Positions 16,580 through 24,833 of a stretch of DNA of 36,296 bases are shown piece after piece. The stretch comes from Hydrogenophaga sp. (GTDB lineage: Bacteria > Pseudomonadota > Gammaproteobacteria > Burkholderiales > Burkholderiaceae_C). Where the stretch lies: assembly GCA_020048405.1 (NCBI GenBank), contig JAIFMP010000154.1, forward strand, positions 1 through 36,296, read 5' to 3'. Each line of letters starts with the position of its first letter. The first letter of the stretch is position 1. The translations under genes and the position numbers were made by a program. The notes under the pieces were generated by a model, which worked only from the letters and a program-made list of their open reading frames with translations, ran no database searches and was not told the origin of the DNA.

Positions 16580-18434
16580 ATGACCACCCCGAACTGGAAG
16601 AGAACCGTGTCCGCTGCTGCTGTATTCACCGCCCTGGGCCTGGCGCTGACCGCCTGTGGTGGAGGCGACGATGCCCCCACATTCAAACCGCTGGAGTTGA
16701 ATGTGGCCCACATCAACGACCACCATTCGCAGCTCGATGCCTTTGCAGCCACCGAACTGACGCTCGACGGCGTGGCCACCCAGGTGGAGCTGGGTGGTTT
16801 TGCCCGCCAGACCGCGCTGTTCAAGTCGCTGGCCGGCACCAAAAACCTGCTGAAAATCCACGCCGGTGATGCCAACACCGGCACGCTCTACTACACCTTC
16901 TTCAAAGGCAAGGTCGACGCGCAGATGATGAACACCATCTGCTTCGACGCCTTCACCCCAGGCAACCACGAGTTCGACGACGGCGACGCCACGCTGAAAG
17001 GTTTCCTGGACGAGCTGGCCCAGGGCACCTGCAAAACCTCGGTCATCTCCAGCAACGTACGGCCCGCCACCGGCACCGCACTGGCCCCGACAGGCGGCGC
17101 GCCTTACCTAAAGCCCTGGGTCATCAAGGAAGTGGACGGCGTGAAGGTGGGCCTGATCGGCATCACCATTGCTGGCAAAACCACCAACTCTTCTCGCCCG
17201 CTGGCCACCACGGTGTTCAGCGACGAAGTGGCCTCGGCTCAAAAAGCCATTGACGAACTCAAAGCCCAGGGCGTGCGCCACATCGTGGCCATCACCCACC
17301 AGGGCTATGACCTCGACAAAGCCATGGCTGCCAAGCTGACCGATGTGGACGTGAAGCCTGCTGGGAGACTTCAAGGCCGTGGGTGTCACCTCGTCGTCGG
17401 GCCCATACCCCACGGTGGCCGCCAACAAGAACGGCGAACCCGTGTGCATCGGTCAGGCGTGGGAATACTCAAAGGCAATGGGCCTGATGAACGTCCAGTT
17501 CAACGAAGCCGGTGCCGTCAAGAGCTGCGGCGGCAAGGCGACGCTGGTGGTGGGTGACCAGTTCAAGCGCAAAGACGCGACTGGCGCGTGGCAAACCGTG
17601 TCAGACACCGTGCGCACCACGCTGATCGCCAACCTGGCGGCCAACCAGCCCCTGGTGAAGGTGGTCACGCCCGATGCGACGGCCACCGCCACCCTGAAAA
17701 CCTACAGTGACCAGGTGGCCGCCGAAAAGGCCAAACCCATCGGCACGGCCACGCAGGCTCTGTGCCTTGTGCGCACCCCCGGCGAAACCACCAACCGCAG
17801 CGCCGGTACCGCTGGCTGCGAGACTGCCAACACGCTGGCCCAGGGCAGTGACATGGCTCAGGTGGTGGCAGAGTCGTTCTTGTCCGCCGCCAAACGCGCC
17901 GACTTTGCGCTGCAAAACGCCGGTGGCGTGCGTGTGCCGCTGGCAGCCAAGCCACTGAACATGAACGATGCGTTCACCGTCCTGCCTTTCACCAACGTGC
18001 TGGTGGAACTGGAGCTGACCGGCAAGGAAGTGGTCTCCACACTGGAAGACGCCACAGCCAACTACCTCGACCTGGCCCAGTCCAACGGCTCTCACCCCTA
18101 TGCGGCTGGCTTGCGCTGGGACCTGGACATGAGCAAGGCCAAAGGTCAGCGCTTCACCAACGTGCAGGTGCGCAACAAGGCCACCGGCGCGTGGACGGCC
18201 ATCGACCTGACCAAAACCTATGTACTGGTCACCAACGACTTCATTGCGTCGGGCAAAGATGGGTACACCACCCTGGGCACTGCGTTCAACGCCGGTCGCT
18301 ACGTCAACACCTACCTGCTCTACACGCAGAGTTTTGTGGACCACGTGCTGGCCAAAGGCAGCATTGGCCGCCCGGCACGGGCCGATTACTCACACCAGAA
18401 CGTGATCACCGCGACAGGCGTCAAGCTGCCCTGA
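16580..18434 (+). pseudogene. UshA-like 5'-nucleotidase lipoprotein, frameshifted near 17354
   Basis: Two overlapping frames together encode one 5'-nucleotidase/2',3'-cyclic phosphodiesterase-family protein of about 618 residues. The first frame (16580 on) has a lipoprotein signal (LTAC, Cys26), then metal-binding 'HINDHHS' (44-50), 'HAGDANTG' and 'GNHEFDDG', and runs in family sequence to 'LTDVDV' at about 17353. From there only the +1 frame makes sense ('LLGDFKAVGVTSSSGPYPT', later 'NAGGVR' and 'FTVLPFTN'), ending at 18434. What is missing between DVDV and LLGD is the conserved GGHSH/GGDSH metal-binding block; loss of about 20 bases would remove it and cause exactly this shift. As read, the enzyme is truncated after ~258 genuine residues and inactive. 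A sequencing or assembly gap is the main alternative to a real mutation. Confidence 0.85.
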
Positions 18435-18492
18435 TAGCAAACTGTTTAATACAGACAAGCACCAAAGGCATTTTTGATCATCTAAATTGCCT
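18432..18492. repeat. A/T-rich intergenic repeat, comamonad type (degenerate copy 1)
   Basis: Immediately after the nucleotidase stop, a short A/T-rich segment begins GATAGCAAACTG, passes through ACAAGCACCAAAGGCA and contains ATTTTTGATCA (18470-18480). The last motif recurs exactly at 33870-33880, and the TAGC/CAAGC wording resembles the small intergenic repeats scattered through Comamonadaceae genomes. Function is unknown; it may act as a mRNA 3' end. Confidence 0.45.
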
Positions 18493-18559
18493 TTGTCACT
18501 CGGGCCCAAGGGTCCGGGTGTTTCGCGGAGAATGGGCCTCCATTGATTTGAGCCCGCCC

Positions 18560-19099
18560 ATGCCTGCACCCGCCTTCCCACTTCGCGCCCAGTCGCCCGG
18601 CTTTTCGCAGCGCGAGTTTCGCGACGCGCTGGGCAGCTTTGCCACCGGCGTGACCGTTGTCACTGCGTGCGCGCCCGACGGCACACCCGTGGGCCTGACG
18701 GCCAACTCGTTCAACTCCGTTTCGCTGGACCCACCGCTGGTGCTCTGGAGCCTGGCCCGCACGGCCAGCACCATGGCCGTGTTCAGCGCGTGCACGCACT
18801 ACGCGGTGAATGTGCTCAGCGCCGCACAGGTGTCCCTGGCCCAGCAGTTTGCTGCACGGGGCGTCGACCGCTTCACTGGGGTGGCGTACACCCGGGGCTC
18901 ACACGGCTTGCCCCTGCTGAGCGGGGCACTGGCCACCTTCGAGTGCTTCAGCCGCAGCCAGCACGCTGAGGGCGACCACATCATTTTTGTGGGTGAGGTG
19001 GAACGCTGCCACCGTGCCGGGCCGCTGGAAACGGGCTCGGCCAGTGCTGCGCCATTGCTGTACCACGGCGGCAAGTTCTACACCGAGCACCCGCTCTGA
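18560..19099 (+). CDS. Flavin reductase-like FMN-binding domain protein
   Basis: A 179-residue single-domain protein of the flavin_reduct family. Typical strings are 'FRDALGSFATGVTVVTA' (about 17-33), 'GLTANSFNSVSLDPPLVLWSL' split over residues 42-63, 'HYAVNVLSAAQ' and 'DHIIFVGEVE' near the end. Members either reduce FMN/FAD with NAD(P)H for a partner monooxygenase or bind flavin in other oxidoreductases; no monooxygenase gene is nearby, so the partner is unknown. It starts 125 bases after the nucleotidase pseudogene and is followed after 18 bases by the EamA permease, so those two may form an operon. Confidence 0.92.
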   Translation: MPAPAFPLRAQSPGFSQREFRDALGSFATGVTVVTACAPDGTPVGLTANSFNSVSLDPPLVLWSLARTASTMAVFSACTHYAVNVLSAAQVSLAQQFAARGVDRFTGVAYTRGSHGLPLLSGALATFECFSRSQHAEGDHIIFVGEVERCHRAGPLETGSASAAPLLYHGGKFYTEHPL

Positions 19100-19117
19100 C
19101 ACCACCCGCGTTTTCCC

Positions 19118-20001
19118 ATGCCCCACACCGTACCCCAGCGCAAAACCCGGCTGGATGGCCTGGCCATTGGCCTGCTGTTGGCCTGCTGCGCCTTTTGGGG
19201 GTTGCAGCAAATCCTCATCAAAAGCTCGGTGGCCGAAATGCCCCCGCTGTGGCAGGCCACCCTGCGCTTCATCGGTGCCAGCGCCATGCTATGGGTCTGG
19301 TGCGCATGGCGGGGCATTGCGCTGTTCGGGCGCGACGGCACCCTGCGTGCAGGGTTGCTGGCGGGCAGCCTGTTTGCCGGAGAACTCACCTGCATCTACA
19401 TCGGCCTGCAATACACCACAGCCTCACGGCTGACGGTGTTTCTGTACACCTCACCGTTTGTGGTGGCGCTGCTGCTGCCGCGGTTCGTGGGCAGTGGGTG
19501 GGTCTGAGCGTGGCGTTTGCAGCGGTGGGGCTGGCGTTCAGTGAAGGGTTTGGGCACTCCACCGGCACCCAGTTGCTGGGTGACACACTGGGCCTGGCCG
19601 CCGGAGCGCTGTGGGGCCTGACCACGCTGGCGCTGCGCACCACACGGCTGACGCAGGCGAGTGCAGAAAAAACCCTGTTCTACCAGTTGGCCGTCACGGC
19701 GGCAGTGGTGCCGGTGATATCGCTGATGCTGGGGGAGCGTTGGGGCTGGAGCTACTCGGCATGGACATGGACCTCGTTGTTTCTGCAAACGGCCGTGGGC
19801 GCGTTTGCCAGCTACCTGGCTTGGATGTGGATGCTGCGCCACTACCCGGCCACACAAATGGCCAGCTTTACCTTTCTCACGCCGGTGTTTGCGCTGCTGT
19901 TCGGGGTGCTGTTGTTGGGCGAGCCACTGACCGCCCAACTGGTGCTGGCGCTGGTCGGGGTCGCCATCGGCATTCTGATGGTGAACCGCAAGCCTGCCTG
20001 A
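19118..20001 (+). pseudogene. EamA/DMT superfamily permease, frameshifted near 19490
   Basis: Two frames make one drug/metabolite transporter with the usual ten helices in two EamA halves. Frame one (19118-19507) encodes the N-terminal half ('GLLLACCAFWGLQQILIKSS' to 'LLLPRFV') and then stops at 19505. The other frame, overlapping from about 19490 ('QWVGLSVAFAAVGLAFSEG'), encodes the C-terminal half through 'FLTPVFALLFGVLLLGEPL' to 20001. In the family a short basic/acidic loop (typically PxERL-like) joins 'RFV' to 'QWVGL'; it is absent here, so a deletion of about 19-25 bases in that loop would explain both the gap and the shift. As written the product is a half transporter. Substrate unknown. 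A sequence error remains possible. Confidence 0.85.
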
Positions 20002-20023
20002 TGCGGCAGGGCAGCAGCGTCGT

Positions 20024-20893
20024 TCAGCCCAGCGTCACGGCAGTGAACTGGGGGTGCAATTCGTCCACCCACAGCTCGATCTCGTCGTCGGTCACCTCCA
20101 GGTGGTCCATGCAGGCCTGGCCGTGTTGACCCCACTCACGTGACTCGGCCACACCCTCGTGGCGATTGACCAGTTGGTCGGCGATCAGACCCAGCGCCAC
20201 CAAAGTGCGCACTGTGTCGGGAAACGTGGTGTCGCCCAAGCAGGTGAAATCGTGGTGCAGGCGAATGGCCACCGCCACGTCGCGCGGCAGATGCCAGGTT
20301 TTGGCCACGATGGCCCCCACCACGGCGTGGTCGGTACGGTGGTTGGCGTTTTCAGTCTGGGTGAAGGTGCGGTCTTTGCGGGCCAGCGCCTCGGTCAGGG
20401 TGGAGGCATAGCCCCGCACACCTTGCATCATCACCGGGATGCCCACATGGCAAAACAGCCCGAAGCTGTGCGCCAGACCAGGCTCCAGCGAATACAAGCG
20501 CGTGCCGATGTGCTCGCAAGCCAAGGCACGCCGGGCGGAGTTCTCCCAGAAATGGGCCAGCACCGGCGAATGGGTGGGCAGGGCACGCCGGATCAGAAAA
20601 CCGGTGAGTAACTCCACCGCGGGTTTGAGACCGATCACCGTCAGCGCCTGACCCACGGCGTGCACCGGGTGCTCCAGCGCGTACAGCGGGCTGTTGGCCT
20701 GGCGGATCAGGGCAGCCGACATCGCCACGTCGGCCCCGGCAATTCGGTCAATGGCTGTCACATCGGGGTCGGCTGTGGCAGTAGCGGCCTTGAGCGCAAC
20801 CAGCAACTCGGGGCAGGGTGGAACGATGATGTCGCGCAGAGGGCCGCTCTGGCGGGCCTGGTCAAGTTCCTGGCTGATGCGGTCTGAACTCAT
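20024..20893 (-). CDS. HDOD domain signalling protein
   Basis: A 289-residue cytoplasmic protein whose bulk is an HDOD domain (about residues 25-215): 'IIVPPCPELLVALKAATATA', 'AADVAMSAALIRQANSPLYA'-like segment, 'GLKPAVELLTGFLIRRALP' and 'HFWENSARRALACEHIGTRL'. HDOD proteins resemble HD phosphohydrolases but lack the catalytic metal site and act as regulatory scaffolds in c-di-GMP and stress signalling. An acidic C-terminal tail ('VTDDEIELWVDEL') follows. It lies downstream of the GGDEF-EAL gene on the same strand, after a 137-base gap, and converges on the EamA gene with 22 bases between stops. Confidence 0.88.
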   Translation of the reverse strand: MSSDRISQELDQARQSGPLRDIIVPPCPELLVALKAATATADPDVTAIDRIAGADVAMSAALIRQANSPLYALEHPVHAVGQALTVIGLKPAVELLTGFLIRRALPTHSPVLAHFWENSARRALACEHIGTRLYSLEPGLAHSFGLFCHVGIPVMMQGVRGYASTLTEALARKDRTFTQTENANHRTDHAVVGAIVAKTWHLPRDVAVAIRLHHDFTCLGDTTFPDTVRTLVALGLIADQLVNRHEGVAESREWGQHGQACMDHLEVTDDEIELWVDELHPQFTAVTLG

Positions 20894-21030
20894 GGGCGAA
20901 GGGATGGACAGTTTGTGGGATGGGGTGTCTGAGCGTGGCCATCATACGGGCACCACCCTGCGCGCGGCTGATGCACATCAAACCCGCGACGCGGCCAGAC
21001 ACCGGGGGTTTGCGGGAAGGCTCAGCCGTT

Positions 21031-24000
21031 TCATTTGGGGCGACGGCGGTCGGAACGGGCCTCCACGGCGGCACCTGATGCCTGCGAACGCACCCATGCT
21101 TCAAACTCGCGGGGAGGCAACGGTCGGGCAAACGCATAGCCTTGCAGTTCGTCGCAGGCGAGGGCTGCCAGCGTCTGCGCGGTAGGCAGGTTTTCAACAC
21201 CCTCGGCCACCACCTTCAGACCCAAAGTGTGGCCCAGCGCGATCACGGCCTGAACAATGGCGGCGTCGGCGGTATCGTCGAGCATGCCGCGCACAAACGA
21301 CTGGTCCACCTTCAGCTTGTCGATCTCAAAACGCTTGAGATAAGCCAGGCTGGAGTAGCCGGTGCCGAAGTCGTCGATCGACACCAGCACGCCCAACGAT
21401 TTGAGGTCAGACACCTGCAGCTGCGCGGCGGCGGGGTTGTCCATGAGGTGCGACTCGGTCAGCTCCAGCTCCAGGCGTCGCGCGGGCAAACCACTGTCCC
21501 CCAGCACCTGCGCCACCTGTGACACCAACTGCGGATCGGCCAATTGCGCAGCCGACAGGTTGACCGACAGTTGCATGTCGGACACCAAGCCCAGTTCCTG
21601 CCATTCCACCCATTGCCGACAGGCCTCCTGCAGTACCCACAGGCCAATGGGCATGATGAGCCCCGTTTCTTCGGCCAGTCCGATGAAGTCTCCTGGAGGC
21701 ACATGGCCCAGCACGGGGTTGTGCCAGCGCAGCAAGGCCTCCGCACCGGCAAGCCGCCTGGAACGGGCGCACAGACGTGGCTGGTAATGCAGGCTGAACT
21801 CCTGGTTGGCGAGGGCCTGGCTCAACTGGGCCTGCATGTGCTGGCGGGCCTGCACACGCTGGTCGGTCTCCGGAGAAAAGAACCGTGCCTTGTCACGCCC
21901 TGCAGCCTTGGCCTCGTACATGGCAGCATCGGCGCGGCGCATCAACTCTTCCTGGTCGGTGGCATCGCGCGGGAACAGAGCCACGCCCACGCTGCAAGAC
22001 ACGTTGAGTTTGTTCCCCTCCACCACCATGGGTTTGCGCACGGCGGGAATGAGGCGGTCGTTGACGATGGTGTCGAGCTCCTGCTCGCCCAGCACGTGGC
22101 GCAACACCACCACGAACTCGTCGCCCCCCAGGCGGCTGACGGTGTCGTCGGCCCGCACTGCCTGCGACAGGCGCTGCGCCACATGGCGCAACAGGCCGTC
22201 GCCAATGTGGTGGCCGAGCGTATCGTTGACCAGCTTGAAGCGGTCGAGGTCAATGAACAGCACCGCCACCTGCTCGCCGGTGAGGGTGGCCTGCTCCAGG
22301 GCATCGGCCAGGCGCTGCTGGCACAGCGAGCGGTTGGGCAGCTCGGTCAGCACATCGTGTTGCGCCAGAAAGCGGATGCGCTCTTCCTTGGCCTTGCGGT
22401 CGGTGATGTCGATGGAAATACCGATGAAATTGCCGACTTGGCCGCTCGTGGCACCTTCGCGCACCACCGACACCATCAGCCACGCCGGGTAGCTGCCACC
22501 CGTTTGTTTGCGGATGCGCACCTCTCCCTGCCACGCGTCTTTGTCGCTCAGCGTCGGCCAGTCCGGGCCGGGGCCATCGAGCAGGCTGGCGATGTCGTCA
22601 CCAATGACTTCGTGGAATTCAAATGAGGTGCTGCGGCAGAACGCTGCTGCGCATTCATGATGATGATGCTCTCGGAAGATGCCTCAAACACCTTCGCCCA
22701 AAGCTCCAGCCGTTGCTCCATGGTCTTGAGCAGGTTGATGGGTGTGAACGCGGTGAGCACCGCATCGCGGCCCTGGTGATTCAGCCGCCGGGCAGACAGC
22801 ACGGCCCACGAGGGCTCGGTGCCGCCCTGCCAGCGCACCTCGAACTCGTCCACCGACCCGCGATCGGAAAGTCGCTGGAAGAAGCGGTTGCGTACCGACG
22901 GCTCCAGGCCGGTACGCCACGGGTCTGTGGTGCGCCCCGCCAACCACTGCTGGGCCGGACCGTTGGCGTGCAACACCTCGTGGTCTGGCACCGACGTCAG
23001 CACCATGGGGATGGGAAACGCCTCCAGCAGCTCGCGCTGCGCGGCGGCGGCGCGGCTGCTGGCAGCCAGTTCCTGTTGCACCAAGCGGTCACGGTCGAGT
23101 TGGGCGAGCATGTCGTTGAATGCGGTGAACAAGCGGCCGATTTCGTCGCTGCTGTCCCACTGCGCCTTCAGGCTGTAGTTCGCACTGCGCCGCACCTCGT
23201 CGGCCACATGGGCCAGGCTCTGCAAGGGCTTGGCAATTTGTCGCGCCACCACGTACACCAGGCTCAATATGCAAGCCAGCAAGGCGAGTGCCGTGCCCAG
23301 GTGTAACCACATGCGCCCGAAGAGGTGTGACACGCGCGCGTCCAGCAAGCGGGTCAGCTCGTTCAGGCTGTCATGCCAGGCGGCATCGAGCGCCAGCAGG
23401 GTGGACCGATGGGACTCCTGCCACAGGACCGGGTCGCCGGGCGTGCCATGGCTCGGCTCGGCCAAGGCACGCACCTCGGCCAGGTAAGCCTCGGCGTTGG
23501 CTTTGAGTGTCTGGCGACTGGTGTGCAGTCGGGCCTGCAAAACGCTGTCGCCGGCCAGCCAGGCCTGGTTGTAGTCGGCCTCCATGCCTTGTAGCACGGC
23601 ATCGAGCCGCCCGGCAGCCGTCAACCGCTGGACACTCAGGTCCTGGGGAGTCAAGCGGCTGGGGTTGGGCAGCAAGAGTTGGCGGGTGTCGTGCAACACA
23701 TGGAGCAACTCGGGGAAGCGCAACACCGCCAGCGACATGACGTAGTAGCTGTCCAGATCGGGGTCGAGGATGAGGTTGGACTGGTTGCCCACTGCTGTCA
23801 GCAACTCACGGCCTGTGCGCAACACGGCTGCACTGGCCACAGAATCCTCCCCCCCCTGGGGTGGGATGGACTGCACAGCGGCCACAAAAGCGGCAGACAA
23901 CACATCGGTGTGCAGCAACTCGTCGTACCGTGTGCGCACGTCATCAAGGCGCTCGGCATCGGGTGCCACACGTGTGCCAGGTGGCACAAACGGCGACATC

Positions 24001-24197
24001 AGTTCTGTGCTGACCGCCCGGGTGTAGACGGTGCCCACCAATTCCTTGCGGGTGAAATCGATGGCCTGGAATTTTTCGTGGATAAGGATGCCAGACACGT
24101 AAATGACGGCCGACAAATCCAGCAAATAGATGAGCATGAGCTTGCGCCCCACGCTCAGTCGGCCCAGCCAAGAAGAGATTTTTCCGAACACGTTCAC
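21031..24197 (-). pseudogene. Membrane GGDEF-EAL protein with HAMP and PAS domains, frameshifted near 22640
   Basis: Two frames make one ~1,060-residue c-di-GMP enzyme. Frame one starts at GTG 24197 (AAGG just upstream): membrane helix (about 22-41), long periplasmic helical domain, second helix (about 295-315), HAMP, and one PAS-like segment, reaching 'SIIIMNAQQR' at about 22641; it then reads nonsense to 22548. The other frame resumes with 'CRSTSFEFHEVIGDD', the second half of a further PAS domain, then GGDEF with inhibitory-site RADD five residues before GGDEF, and a complete EAL domain ('AEALLRW', 'ELTES', 'DDFGTGYSSL', 'EGVE'). The missing PAS stretch (normally like ILTVNRAF) equals a loss of about 22 bases. 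If real, the sensor half is severed from the catalytic half; a cytosolic GGDEF-EAL fragment could still start internally. Confidence 0.87.
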
Positions 24198-24329
24198 CTG
24201 CCTTGTATGGACTCACCCGCCGGCCGATCGACCGGATGCTGACCGGTCCGAACCGGAACACGGGACGCGCAAGCAAGATCCGCACCGCAAAGGTGCGCAA
24301 CCTCGAGACAAGCTGACAGATTCAGCACG

Positions 24330-24722
24330 GCTTGGGCGTTCTGGACGCCACCCTCGCCGAACACCTCCACCCGCGAAGGCCAGCCACCGGCCTCTCCTGG
24401 TGCCAGCGTCATTTTAGTGACCTGGCGCGCCTCCGCGACCAGAGCCACAGTCGGGCGGTGCCTGCTGGCCTGGTCGTCAGACGCGATGCTCAAGGGTACG
24501 CTCGCGCAGTCTTCCTTGGCGTGGCCCAACGGCTCCAGCGCCAGGAACTTGTGCAGATAGGTGGCCGCTACAAACCGGGCCGCCTGCAGCCGGGTCTGGC
24601 TGGAGTGTGACGCCGCTGTTGATGAGCGATCCACCGCCCAGTCCGTTGCCCGCCAGCACGGACACCGGGTCGTGCTGCCGAAAATCCCCCGGCGGGTGTT
24701 CAGACCCACGTTCCGGTACGCC
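24330..24722 (-). pseudogene. Eroded GMC (FAD-dependent) oxidoreductase remnant
   Basis: Between two divergent signalling genes, the minus strand holds scraps of a GMC oxidoreductase in three reading frames. From 24722 downward: 'FAAYRNVGLNTRRGIF'; a frame switch at GATTTTC (24680-24686); 'DPVSVLAGNGLGGGSLINSG', the diagnostic FAD/substrate motif of cholesterol-oxidase-like GMC enzymes; another switch near 24600; then 'FLALEPLGHAKEDCASVPLS' and 'VTKMTLAPGEAGGW', which resemble the middle of the same family. A TAG precedes the first piece. A complete gene would need some 1,600 bases or more; fewer than 400 remain. The GLGGGSLIN motif is clear; placing the later pieces in the same protein is tentative. 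The gene is certainly non-functional as written. Confidence 0.6.
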
Positions 24723-24833
24723 GCGAACTAGGGCATCATTGAACTCGTGCAGTCATTGTTCGGCGGGTTGGACCCGGCGCAACGGTGTGTCTGACATCTG
24801 GGTAGCTCCCAAGGCTTTTCAAAACACTCGAGC
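24723..24833 (+). promoter_or_regulatory. Leader region before the kinase-HD-GYP gene
   Basis: About 110 bases between the GMC remnant and the kinase start. It must contain the kinase promoter unless transcription begins inside the remnant. No firm -35/-10 pair and no strong ribosome site next to ATG 24834 was found; an AAGG lies about 20 bases upstream, so the start may be weak or misplaced. Confidence 0.3.

Noticed and set aside
17340-17380. Programmed ribosomal frameshifting in the UshA-like gene
   Set aside because: No slippery heptamer or downstream structure was seen, and a conserved protein block is missing at the join, which frameshifting would not explain.
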